From: Dipodascopsis uninucleata var. uninucleata
Lineage: Eukaryota > Ascomycota > Lipomycetes > Lipomycetales > Lipomycetaceae
Assembly: GCA_030568195.1 (NCBI GenBank)
Contig: JAJLTO010000002.1
Location: 744,001-808,000, forward strand
DNA: 64,000 nucleotides
Direction: 5' to 3'
The position numbers and the translations under genes are program-made. The notes under the pieces are model-generated. The model was given only the letters and a program-made list of their open reading frames with translations, made no database searches and was not told where the DNA came from. Below, piece after piece: positions 49,821 to 60,468 of the stretch; position 1 is the first letter of the stretch, and every line of letters starts with the position of its first letter.

Positions 49821-51337
49821 TTAGGCCTCGAAAGAGAAAGAAAGACCAAGCTTGTGCGCAGGCTCATTGAGTCTCTGAGTGTCGATAGCAGCACCAAGAC
49901 CAAGCTTGACACCCTTGTGGATGGTCTGAAGATAAGAGAGCGCGAGAACGCCAGTATTGTTGATCTTCACCTTCGCAGAGGTGTCAGCATCAATAACATA
50001 CTTGGAACCAACTTCAACGTTAACCTGGGAAGTGTTCTTGGAGTCCCAAGTGGCCTTAGCACCGACCTCAATACCAGGAGCTGGGGCATGATAGTAGGCC
50101 GCGGAGAAGATGGTGGCCTTCTGGACAGCAGTGAAAGCAACGGCGTAGGATCCAGCAGAGTAGCCAAGGCCAGCACCGAAGTTGGTGACACGTCCGCCTG
50201 GAACGTCGTAAGCTACCTCACCACCAGCGATAACGCCGTACTTTCCAAAAGAGAAGTCAGTGGTGAAAGTAGGTCCCTTCAAAAGATCAATAAACATTCG
50301 CGAGGTAAAGAGTGGGTGGCTGTAGTTCAAATTCAGCTTAGCACCCTTGGTTCCTGCAGATGGAACGAAAGAAGTAGCAAGATCGACCTTTAATGGAGGG
50401 TAGATGTTTGGCACCTCAAACTTGGTATCGATGACATTAGCAGTCGACCATCCCTGGGTGAGGGACACACCCTTGTCAGAGTACTTGGCCTCGAGACCTC
50501 CAGAAATGGAGCCATCCTTTGGAGAAGACTTTCCGCGAACAGTGAAAGACTAAATTGCAGCATATATGTTAGTATTTCATATTCTATATCTTAAAATTGA
50601 ATTGCCCATCAGATGCATCTTTTTCTTCGCGCGTAGACGTTACTGGTTCCTCTCATGCCCTGCCAAATCTAGTGATATAAGTGCTGACTAAATATATTTC
50701 CTTTTTGGGAAGTCCAACAAATTCGTAGGCAGACCAATAAATCCCAAAATCAATTCATCCACCCCACAAGCTCACAAACAGAAAAGAGTTTTCTTATATT
50801 AAGGAAAAAAAGAGAAGAGTAAATTCTGCTGCCATCCAATCGCCTTTCCATCCATTCATCCAGAACCATCAACGCCATCTATCCATCCACATATACGCAA
50901 AATACTACTAGCCACGAGTCAATTCAGCCAAAACAATAATGTGCTGATCTTAGAGATGTCGTAGTAATAATCAAATAGTTGTCCACTGCTACGGCCACCG
51001 GATGCCGGTCGTACAAAAACCCTCGGCGTAACTAGACATGGCCACTACCTGTTGGCCGGTCCACATACTTCCATCCGCCATTCCAAGCAGTATATTCATT
51101 TCCCAACCAATTCGCCATTATCCAGTAACTTCTGCTGATCAGTGACGCTGCGAAAAAATACACAATGAGGTCGGCGGAGCCAGGCGGCCCTAGGAAGAAA
51201 TCAATCAGTCAACTTACAACACCATTATCAGCTTTGGTCTTGATGTCGAGAGAAGCAGGTGCTAGGTGGAAGAAATCTCGGTTAAGGAGATCGTTTGGCT
51301 TCTTAGCGACGTCAGAATATGGTCCAATCTTAGACAT
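49821..51337 (-). CDS. POR1: Mitochondrial outer-membrane porin (VDAC)
   Basis: Exons in transcript order: 51337-51218 (40 codons) and 50549-49821, with a 668-nt phase-0 intron; 282 aa. It forms the 19-strand beta-barrel that passes metabolites and nucleotides across the outer mitochondrial membrane. The N-terminal helix region MSKIGPYSDVAKKPNDLLNR and DFFHLAPASLDIKTKADNGV match fungal Por1. The second exon starts SFTVRGKSSPKDGSISGG and continues GVSLTQGWSTANV, then VGAKATWDSKN. It ends with the eukaryotic porin signature region and KLGLSFSFEA. Length equals yeast Por1 (283). The ORF start at GVSLTQGW alone would miss four strands, which is why the exon was extended and joined to the ATG exon. 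Confidence 0.95.
50550..51217 (-). other. Long POR1 intron (668 nt)
   Basis: GTAAGT donor at 51217 and TTTAG acceptor at 50550, about ten times longer than most introns here. A degenerate CCATC-rich tract lies at about 50831-50890 on the + strand. I could not find box C/D or H/ACA elements with confidence. Confidence 0.7.
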
Positions 51338-52695
51338 TTTGAATGACTTTGATCAATTTATTCGTTACGAGGAATAAGGAATAAAAAAATATAAATAGAA
51401 GAAAAGATCAAGAAGAGGGAAATTTTCTAGCAGAAAGGAAGAGAAGGAAGAAGGAAAGATAGTTTATATGGGAAGGAACGCAGTGAAATAAGATTAGTGG
51501 GAGCGAAAAATAAATAGTAACGATAAATGCATGCTAACACCATGAAGCAACTACGCCGGGCTACCTGTAAAGAAAATAAAGCCACAATGACCTAACGAGC
51601 ATATAAGTAAAGAAGCTTCACATTAAGCGGTCTACATACCACCAGATACTAATTTGGAGTATAAACGGGATATTCATCATCACCTACGATTTGTGCACGG
51701 ATTATATATAACATAACAGGGTCACTAGATTCTTCCAAGCATACAATATTTTATCAATTATTCCTTTGTTCCCTCTATTCTTCTTTCCAACATTACGCTA
51801 TTTTTCTCATAGAAGATGAAATTAAATCGAATCATGGCTTCAATGTCAGAATTCTAAATACACCATCACCGGTATATTGTATATCAGTATCGTTGCTGTT
51901 TTCTCATATATATGCTGATGCTGAGCTGTTTGCCTACGTGCAAATGTCGTAATTAGTAAAATTTTCTTTTCGCCAACCATAGTCCAGTATTGCACATAAT
52001 ACGTACTAGACTCAATGGTCGTCGTTTATTGGCCCCATCAACTTGCTACATTATAATTAACAAAATTAACAGAATAGGGCTCGGATTCATGCCCTTACTA
52101 CTTTGTTACCGTTAGGTTCAGCTATACCGGTGATACAATCTCGCACTATTCACCTACATGTATACATAAATTCGTACTGTCTATAGTAAAGTTGCCTTAA
52201 TTCTAAAATATAGCCAGTTTTAGTTGATGTTCAGAACGTATTATTTATCGTCATGGCGATTATTCGTGTATTGTAGCAAAGATGATTAAGTATTGGTAGG
52301 AAAATTTGAATACTCCCGATGTTGTCCTACTACTGCTCTCTGGATTCACACTTGCAAATAGCACCTGGCACACGCCATACTTGTCCACAACCTGCTTAAC
52401 ATGCGTTGATCGGTGGATTATCCTAAGGAAAATTCGCCGGTTGTTTCCAATCGCATTAGTGTTCATTAGAGTATGTAGTGCACTATTCTCTCTATGCCGC
52501 ACAGCACCTCACATGCTGGTGGCTTCGCCTGCACACCGTGGCGTGGCTTGAAATTGTCTAAAAATCTACCGCTATGTCTTGTCTCTGACACATCCCTCGG
52601 CAGTTTAGTTGGCACTGCTTATCTATAGCCCTGGCCCATGCTGTGTGTCTCCCCACCGGAAACAGGCATTTTCCTGCTCTCACTTAGCCGGCACT

Positions 52696-52772
52696 GTGCC
52701 TCTATGTGTCTACGTGTGTACTAGCAGTAGGTGCAATTGTAGTTCAAAAGGTATAGCCGGACATAGAGGCAC
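52696..52772. repeat. 12-bp perfect inverted repeat with 53-nt loop
   Basis: GTGCCTCTATGT at 52696-52707 and its exact complement ACATAGAGGCAC at 52761-52772. TAGCCGG also occurs just outside the left arm and just inside the right. Either a hairpin in an RNA or a DNA inverted repeat. Confidence 0.7.
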
Positions 52773-53036
52773 CTGTATAGCCATCTGCTCAGTTCACAAC
52801 GCCAATGATCTGTTCCGGCATAAAGCAATGGCTCTATTTTTTCGTTCTGTCCGCTGTATTTCTCCTTCCTCTTAAGTCTTTGCTCCGCTGCTACGCTGTT
52901 CCTCTCGAAGAGCACTCACTGTCTGAAGCGCGCCATGCTACTGTGAATTTTACAGTTCCTGCGATTACACCATAAACTTATTTTTGCTATATAGATCGAG
53001 CCATACACGTGCCGCGACTAGTATTTACCACTTTAA

Positions 53037-53071
53037 CTGTAAGCGTACGTTGCACTTACAGCCCTAAGTGC
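53037..53071. repeat. Two overlapping, mutually exclusive inverted repeats
   Basis: CTGTAAG (53037-53043) pairs with CTTACAG (53055-53061). GCACTTA (53052-53058) pairs with TAAGTGC (53065-53071), loop of 6 nt. The arms overlap, so only one hairpin can form at a time. A related GCGACTAG...AGTATTT sequence flanks the pair on both sides. Confidence 0.5.
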
Positions 53072-53611
53072 GACTAGATAAGTATTTCCCATCACTTGCT
53101 GAAATATAGCGCCAAAGGATTAACGAAAAATATATACTCAGCTGTGCACAGTTAAGTTTTTACGTAACAGTAGAAAAAATCCTGCAAGAGAATAATACAA
53201 CGTCTTGATTTACTCAAAGAATGCCTCATCAACATCACTATTAATGCTAGATTCAAGAACAAATCTTAAATAATCTGATTGACTGTATCTTTTTGTATCT
53301 CTGTGCATAGTCTTTTCTGTATTGCATACGCACTTGATAGTTTGACGAGTATAGTCTTTACTTACGAATAAGTTAGTTGGCATCGTCTGTAATAATTGCA
53401 AGTTACTGGTTTATATAACTGCTTCTATATATTTCTTTGTTGAGCAACGAAAGAATAAGCAGTAAGAGTTGTCTTTCTGAAAAATTAGGTGGGTGTATTT
53501 TCATGTTTGACAATTGCATATTTTAATGCCCCCATTCTACTAGAACTACGCACGAAGTATTCGCAACGTACTTGAGAAATACTGGTCAATAACACAACAA
53601 TCGTTGAAGTC

Positions 53612-55298
53612 ATGGATTCTGAAGACAGAAGATATCGCGAACGTTCGCCACCGGATCGTCATTATCATGGTAGCCATCATCATAGTCAGCGTGGTGACCG
53701 TGATCGATCGTTATCCCCAGACTCAAGAAGAGCCAAGAGAGATCAAGATAGTAGAGATCAATCCGGCGAAGATAAGTCAAGTAAGAAACGCGACGCAATT
53801 GTTGCCGCGGCTGCAGCCGCTGCCCGTATAAATGCCCAGATTCAATCAAAGCTGGGTGGTGCAGGAGGAGGTTCCACCATAACTGCCAATAGCTCTAACC
53901 AGCAAAGTAGAGAAAATTCTGAATCTGGGTCTGCAATTGGACAGGGTCATCCTGAACATGGGTCTGAGAGTGCTGAAGATAACGACTTCACGAAAGATAT
54001 CGAAATCAATCATCTTAGAAATAGATATACTCTTACAAGGGGCCAAACACAGTCTATGATTAAGCAGGAGACGGGTGCAGACGTTACTACTCGAGGCAGG
54101 TATTATCCTGATAAATCGCTGGCTACTGAGAAAGAGCCACCTTTGTATCTCCACGTTACTAGTTTGACCAAGGAGGGCCTAGATAAGGCTGTCAAAATTA
54201 TAGAAGATTTGATCTCCGATGATAGTAGACCTCATAGTGATCGTTTTAAACGCGAGGGATCTAATTCTTCTTCTAGCCAACCTCCTCCTGGTCCATCAAA
54301 TCCAAGCACACCAGTACCTCAGCATAGCCAATATGGTAATGCAGGACCTCCACCAGGTGCTCCATCAGGTCCTTCTGGGTACCATGATCGCCCTTATCAA
54401 CGTCAGGGTGGCTATCGCCAGCAGTGGCAAGAAGAAAAGGTCTTAATTGGACTTGATTACTTACCAGGATTTAATCTGAGAGGTCAAGTTGTTGGTCCAA
54501 TGGGCGCCAATGTCAAACATATCCAAAACGAGACTGGATGCCGCGTCCAGATTAAAGGACGAGGATCCCAATTTATCGAACAAGCTACGGGTAAAGAGAG
54601 CGAAGAGCCTACTTATCTTCATATTCGGTAAGTTTAATTGATGATATGGTGACTTTTATATGTTTAGTAATCTGGTTCTAACTCTTAACTTTTGATATAG
54701 TGGACCTGATCCAGCAAATGTTGCAAGGGCGGTTGAACTAGCGTCTGATCTTATAAAGACTGTAGTTGACAATTATAATACTTTCAAATCAAATTCACAG
54801 AATCAACCGAGAAGGTTCAATCACCATAATGGACATCAGTCTCACCATCATGGAGGCTCGGGTAGATTTAATAATAATCAGCATAATATGCCTAGTGGAG
54901 GAGGATATAATCAATTTCAGAATTTTAATAAGAACGCAGGTTATACAACACAGTTATCGCCATCTCCGGAGATTCCAGCTGCTGATGTAGCGTCTCCTCC
55001 ATCAGACCCGTCTGCTGCTTTAACTAACCCCGATTATACTGCATATTACGCTGCTGTTGCAGCTGGCCAAGATCCTTATGCTGCATATGGTGGGTATGAA
55101 AATTACGTTCGTTATTATCAACAATACTATGCTCAGTACTACTCTCAGATGCAGCAACAACCTCAAACAGCATCTGTTCCGGGATCAGATAATGCGGCAA
55201 TTTCTCAACAGCCGGATCAGAGTAAGGAGATAGATCAATCAAAACAAACGTCTACAGCAACTGAAGAGCAGCCTCATACCGAGAAATCTACTGATTAA
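53612..55298 (+). CDS. KH-domain RNA-binding protein (KHDC4/BLOM7-like)
   Basis: Exons 53612-54627 and 54701-55298 with a 73-nt intron (GTAAGT, branch TTCTAAC, ATAG); 537 aa. The N-terminus is Arg/Ser/Asp-rich (DRDRSLSPDSRRAKRDQDSR) with an alanine helix. A first divergent KH-like module covers about 130-210 (NRYTLTRGQTQSMIKQETGA). The second KH region at about 280-370 (LPGFNLRGQVVGPMGANVKH; ETGCRVQIKGRGSQFIE) includes PTYLHIRGPDPANV. The tail is Asn/His/Gln- and Tyr-rich (YAAYGGYENYVRYYQQYY). KHDC4/BLOM7 associates with the Prp19 spliceosome complex and influences splice-site choice, so a nuclear splicing role is likely by homology. The splice junction falls inside the second KH module and restores HIR-GPDPANV. 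Confidence 0.87.
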
Positions 55299-56359
55299 AA
55301 TCTGAATCTGCTCTAAAATCTTTCAGCTCCAGTTTCGGCAAGTGATTCCAGTGATTCGTTAAAATATGGTTTGTAAAATTCTTTTTAATTGTCCCTTTAT
55401 TGAAGAAAATGTAATTATATATAGATATTTATATCATTATGTAAATGTTAGTATTATGCGGTTAGCTCGTTACAGAAGTAATTTCGGATTATATGGTTTA
55501 TGTTTATCTATCTATATCATCGATTCTAGATACGTGCCTAGTATTACTGTATCGCTACTTCACTAGTGTCAATAATTCAAATGAAGTTCTTCGCGCTGTT
55601 CTAACATCTGAGTATTTTTTCATTCAAGTTGTGAGACCGGTCTGAAGAATTGAACAGTAAAATAGTCTAGTAGCGATCAGAGATTGAAGTAAGTACTGTG
55701 AGCAATATTTAGCTTGTTAGTGATGTTTGGTGGATATGGTATCCCCGTATTGCTTTATTTCATACTTATCTTCCTGCCTATTTTAACAAGTACAGACCCA
55801 ATCCACTAAGTTACGATAACTCGAATGCGACAATGGATATCGAAGGGCATCAAATAATATGAAGCCAAATCGCCTATTTTCTTCACTACTACGAACAACG
55901 TCAAAGATCTTAAATTTTTTGAGTTCATATTGAACAAGGGACTGTAATTGGGGTGTCATGCAACATCTTGATATTATAGATCAATATTTTTTCTAGCATA
56001 ACATCGTTAAAGATAACTGAGGTAAAACATATTATTACCAGATGTTCAATATCTGGTGAATCTAATTGTGTCTATACATGGACGTTTAGGTAATATAGAT
56101 ACCCGATATTTGATATAAAATAGAGGATTAGAATAGTTTGAACAATGATCAAATTAAAAGCAATTGAATAGTTCGTTATCATGAATGCAAGTAGATAATA
56201 AAACAAGATAAATAGTACATGAAAATGTCAGAGATACACTATACACACCATACAAATTAACAGAAAAGTCAGAAATCACAAATTGAAATTATAATATTAC
56301 AAACGCCAGATACAGATAACTTCTAGAGCTCTAGAACATGTCAATCGCCTTCCGATATT
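55299..56359. other. Gap between convergent KH gene and UBC9
   Basis: About 1.06 kb, AT-rich. An ATG-less frame of 66 codons at 55366-55566 is not protein-like. No feature seen. Confidence 0.4.
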
Positions 56360-57033
56360 CTATGCTGTATATTCTTTTGCTTGTTGTCTTACTCGTCTCT
56401 CATACAAAGCTCTATCACGCCTATTGTCGGTTATAGTTAGTAAAATGGTTTGAAATTGGAGATATATCGCTCTAGATACTCACTTAAATGCATTAAAAGC
56501 ATCGGCTTGTGCAGGACTGTCTGGATTTGGATCGTCCAACAGATCCTGAATACCAAGCAAAATCTGCTTGATAGTAATAGCAGGTTTCCATGCTTCATCT
56601 TCATTTAAAATAGAAAGACAGACGGTCCCTGACGGATAAACATTTGGATGCCAAAAGTTTGGCGCAAATCTACATTTTGGAGGCTTTGTTGGATATTCCT
56701 CAGGAAAGGAGATCGTCAATTTGTAAAGTCCACCAGCCCATAAAGTATTTGGCTTTCCTGGAATCCCAACAGACCAATTCATTAAATCAAGACTACCGTC
56801 TGATGCTTTATTAGGTCTCGCATAAAACCCGAAAGGATGGTCCTTTCGCCATTGTTTTCTAAACTTAATGGATTAGCAATTTGTGCGCTCCAAGTATATT
56901 AGTCTATAATATCTTTCTGAAGCAAGTTGCTAATTTAATCAAAACGTGACCTGTTCATGACTTGATATCAATTTCCTACGTTATATTTAACCTACCGTTC
57001 TTCTTGAAGTCTGTTGAGACAAAGAGACGACAT
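56360..57033 (-). CDS. UBC9: SUMO-conjugating enzyme E2
   Basis: Exons in transcript order: 57033-56996, 56858-56484, 56420-56360. Introns are 137 and 63 nt; 157 aa, exactly the yeast Ubc9 length. It transfers SUMO from E1 to substrate lysines. The reconstructed N-terminus [20 protein letters not shown] and FGFYARP match Ubc9. The HPN motif ([10 protein letters not shown]) and the catalytic Cys93 ([17 protein letters not shown]) are present, with the Ubc9-type [12 protein letters not shown] downstream. The last exon gives [20 protein letters not shown]. The first donor is GTAGGT, a weaker site, but only this junction (ER-KQW) gives the family sequence. PEX19 is divergent, 508 bp away. Confidence 0.96.
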
Positions 57034-57541
57034 GTTCGAATAGGTGTTACTTCACCAGTTCACAAGTACTTGTCAAATATCAAATTCACCTCTGCAGTCG
57101 TCACAGAAAAAAAAATTAATTTCAGATATGATATATGCGTCGATATACCAGTGTAACTGTATATAAAGCAAAAGATATTTGTATTTGTAAACCTTAGAGA
57201 AGTCTTCTAAAAAGTAGCAAGTTGACTGAAAGAATTTCAATACAAAGCTGAAGTTCGAAATACTTATACCTCACAGGACCATACATTTAAACCACAAGAA
57301 TGACACCACCACACATTTCTCGCCCATCTCCACATTTATATATATACTCTTATGCTTCATACTACTCCAACTCTATACACACATTTATGGAAAACATTCA
57401 TTGACTGCATTTAAATTTCATAAATATATGCATGCATATATGTAATTGAAAGGCATAGGAGAATAGTCCAGTATCCGTTTAATCATTCTAATCAAGATAT
57501 AGAGATTTAATACAACAGTTGGAAGGTGGCTAATTGAGAAA
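57034..57541. other. Divergent promoter region UBC9/PEX19
   Basis: 508 bp, AT-rich. Short TATATA runs occur around 57337-57346 and 57420-57440; either could serve PEX19. Confidence 0.4.
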
Positions 57542-58594
57542 ATGAGTAAACAAGAATATGATGAAGATGATCTAGACGATCTTGATGGTAAGTTGTAGGT
57601 TTTGAGAGATAAAGAGATTATTACTCAGAATTAAATAACTAAGAACTGGCTGTGACATATAGAACTCTTGGACCAGTTTGATATAAGTTCTCGGAATATA
57701 AAGACAAAGGATCAAGGCCAGGAAGCGACCAAACTCAGCGAAACAGCGTCTAATACAGAAGCAGCTGCCAGCTCTAAGCAGAATTCTGCAACAATAGAAA
57801 ATGATTCGTCTGGTATAGATCCTGATGAACTTCTCGAAGATGATTTCGTGAAGCAGCTAGAGATGGGTATGGAAGATCTCATGAAGGAAATACAAAGTGA
57901 CCCGGAAGCAAAAAATCAGTTTGAGAACCTCGTTCGAGGTATTGGCGACTTCTCCAAATTTGGATCTTTGGAGAACAAAGATAGCGGTGAAGCAGAAGAT
58001 AAAAACAATACAAATGGTCCAAAAACATCTTCATCATCTAAGACCACAGATGCGTTACAGGATACTATTTCACGGACAATGGAAAGAATGAAAGAGTCTA
58101 ATGAGCAGATGGACCAGGAAATGTCAAATACGGCAGAGGAGGAGTTTCTCGCTACTATGTTGAAACAGCTAGAGGGTTCAACTGGATCTGAAGGCGGATT
58201 AGATTCGGATTCTGATCTTTCCCGTATGCTTGCTGGAATGATGGAACAGCTCACATCCAAGGATATTCTCTATGAGCCGATGAAGGAGTTGGACAATAAA
58301 TACGATGAGTGGATTGATCAGAACAAGACCAGTCTTAATCAACAAGATTTAGAGCGTTATCAAAAACAGAAGATCATTGTCCGTGAAATCGTTGTAAGAT
58401 TTGAGCTACCTTCTTACAGTGATAATAATGACGAAGACCGTAAATACATAACACAGAGAATGCAAAAGATGCAAGAGTCTGGCTCTCCTCCTCCAGACAT
58501 CATTGGTGACCTTGGATCCGCCGGGTTTGGCTTCAACGACTCTGGCATTGGCGATCTTCCTACTGACTTAGACAACAACTGTGGTGTACAGTAA
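57542..58594 (+). CDS. PEX19: Peroxisomal membrane protein import receptor
   Basis: Exons 57542-57587 and 57663-58594 with a 75-nt intron; 325 aa. Pex19 is the farnesylated chaperone and import receptor for peroxisomal membrane proteins, shuttling between cytosol and Pex3. The first exon is highly acidic (MSKQEYDEDDLDDLDELLDQF), the Pex3-binding start typical of the family. The middle has DDFVKQLEMGMEDLMKEIQS and FLATMLKQLEGSTGSEGG. The cargo-binding helical domain follows (LAGMMEQLTSKDILYEPMKE; LDNKYDEWIDQNKTSL; YQKQKIIVREIVVRFE). The C-terminus CGVQ is a CaaX box expected to be farnesylated. Splicing supplies an otherwise missing ATG. Confidence 0.95.
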
Positions 58595-58813
58595 AGAGTT
58601 TAGGCGCTTCAGTACTAATAGTGGAGAAACCTTAGATTGTATTGTTCTATACTCAGTACGAAAGTAATAATAAAAAATGCATATTTTATAACTCATTAAA
58701 TACCAGAGCCCATCCCTGAATTTGCCCCTAAAATGACACTAATATACACAAAAAAAGTCTTATTTTTTTTAGTTATACAGCATAATCCGTAAAACTAAAG
58801 TATTTTTGATGTT

Positions 58814-59458
58814 TTAGGACATGTCCATTCTATCCATTTCGTCTTGAAAATTGGTTACGATCCCTTCCGGAGACTTTTTGCTAGTCTCATCATCGGCTGC
58901 TATTGCAAGGCAAGCTGCTCTGTGCAGTTCCTCTCGCTCTTCTTCTTCTAGTTGTTCTAATATCTCTTCGTCCATGTCTTGGTTATCACCTATTTCAAGC
59001 CGAGTAGACTCTTGCTCAAGAGCGAGCAACTCATCCATATCAAGATCCTCTTGAAGCATTTCACGCTCCCATTTTTTTCTATCTGCCAGGCATATAATTC
59101 GCATCATCTCCTCTTCCCCTCCTCTTGCAGCCAAAAACATTGCCTGTCTCTTTTTCTGCAGTATAGCAGCGTGATCTCTTTGACGACGCTGTCTGAAAAT
59201 ATTCGAACTGTCCGTTCTTGAGCGGTCCATGCCATTACTAAAGTCATCCCTTAAGTCATCAGAGCTCTCACTATGCCCATCGCCCAAGGGTCCTGAAACT
59301 GACAATACGCCCTTTAGATGGTTTTCGCGCTTCATTTGATTTGCTAATCTAATTGACGCGCCTCTCAGCGGCGATGATGGAGGTGAAGATGACGAAACTA
59401 CGCGTAAATTTGAAGGACTGAACGGAGGCGAAGAGCATAAATAAAGTGAAGATGGCAT
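58814..59458 (-). CDS. Unidentified acidic coiled-coil protein
   Basis: An intact intronless 214-aa frame with an ATG start. I do not recognise it. Residues 1-35 are Ser/Pro-rich (SSPPFSPSNLRVVSSSSPPS), with several SP sites. A basic helical part follows (FRQRRQRDHAAILQKKRQAM, about 86-105), then GGEEEMMRIICLADRKKWER. An acidic helix comes last (MLQEDLDMDELLALEQESTR; DEEILEQLEEEEREELH). The pattern suggests a soluble, possibly nuclear protein with a charged coiled coil. It lies between PEX19 (convergent) and ASN1 (divergent). Codon use resembles its neighbours; still, without a known relative its reality rests on length and composition. Confidence 0.65.
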   Translation of the reverse strand: MPSSLYLCSSPPFSPSNLRVVSSSSPPSSPLRGASIRLANQMKRENHLKGVLSVSGPLGDGHSESSDDLRDDFSNGMDRSRTDSSNIFRQRRQRDHAAILQKKRQAMFLAARGGEEEMMRIICLADRKKWEREMLQEDLDMDELLALEQESTRLEIGDNQDMDEEILEQLEEEEREELHRAACLAIAADDETSKKSPEGIVTNFQDEMDRMDMS

Positions 59459-59777
59459 CTTGTATCAGGCTTAAAATATTCAATGGTACAGCTGATAAAC
59501 CAAAATTCCTTTTAATTTCAACGCCGGATCTTACCTATGTGCCGGAGCTATCGTCAACTATATCATATATAATAATATATAATATTCAGTAGCATCACGT
59601 AGTCACAATTTTCAGAAACATACACCTAACCCAATAAATAGCAGAAATCTTCCATAGAATATATATTCATCGGATAAATTTCTGGCACATGGGAAGACGA
59701 ACGAGGAATAATATTTGCAGAGTAATGCTTTCCTGATATCAGCGAACACATAACTTACTAGGCTATTATCAGTATAC

Positions 59778-59784
59778 TGAGTCA
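59778..59784. promoter_or_regulatory. Gcn4-type site (TGAGTCA) in ASN1 upstream region
   Basis: Perfect core followed by T, 691 bp upstream of the ASN1 ATG and 320 bp from the divergent gene's start. The distance is long for ASN1, so assignment to it is tentative. Confidence 0.35.
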
Positions 59785-60388
59785 TAGCTAAGCTCAATTA
59801 TTGCTACATTTACAGAATAGTGAGAGCAAATTGCAAGTCACGCCGTCCAATAGGTTAGAAATTAAGTATCAACCTCTTGAGATATGACTGTTGTTTATCT
59901 GCTTGTAGAATTTAATATATGGCGCATTTACATATTTCATGCACAATGAGATTAATGAGATAGCAAGTGTCTAGAATACTCATTATAAGACTGTTGAAAG
60001 GACTGCTACAAGATTATCCGACGAATATTAACTTGCTCTACTATCGTTCCAGTTAGCTGCTCTGTCTTCAGCGTACAATCACGCCATGTATAACATATCA
60101 GTACCCTGTCACTTGACGCCCAAATAATAGTACCTGATAAAATCAACGCGTATTCCAGTCTTGCTTGCATTCCATGTATAAAATGATTCATTCAGGAACC
60201 TGAGGATTCCTCGAGGGTTAGGTGTGTCCATAACTTCAGAGTAAGAAAGAACTATTACTAACACATTAAAGTAGGTGGTCTTTTTTTCGGATTTATTTTT
60301 TGCCTCAGAAATTTATTTTAATTCAGTACTCCTTCTACGACTTTACATTTATTTCTACTTACACAAAGGAAGACTTTTTTTCTTGAGA

Positions 60389-60411
60389 CATATATATATA
60401 TATATATATAT
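60389..60411. repeat. (AT)n dinucleotide run upstream of ASN1
   Basis: About 11 alternating TA units ending 58 bp before the ATG, followed by T and A runs. Doubles as a probable TATA/nucleosome-free element. Confidence 0.7.
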
Positions 60412-60468
60412 TTTTAAAAATACTATAGTACACGTTAATAGGTTTAAAGAGAGTGTAATTAATATATT

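Larger units (their letters stand above)
51338..53611. other. Gene-free interval of 2.3 kb with structured sequence
   Basis: No protein gene supported. The 88-codon frame at 52609-52875 has no ATG at its 5' end, and the 81-codon frame at 52306-52551 starts TTG. The part 52480-52930 is more GC-rich than its flanks and carries a 12-bp inverted repeat, and 53037-53071 carries two overlapping 7-bp inverted repeats. A non-coding RNA gene or an old decayed element is possible. Confidence 0.4.
59459..60468. other. Divergent promoter region, ASN1
   Basis: 1 kb without a gene; holds a Gcn4-type site (59778) and an AT dinucleotide run (60389-60411) near the ASN1 start. Confidence 0.45.

Noticed and set aside
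52306-52875. Cys-rich open frames of 81 and 88 codons
   Set aside because: Neither has a clear ATG-initiated, family-like protein; composition follows the GC-richer DNA.
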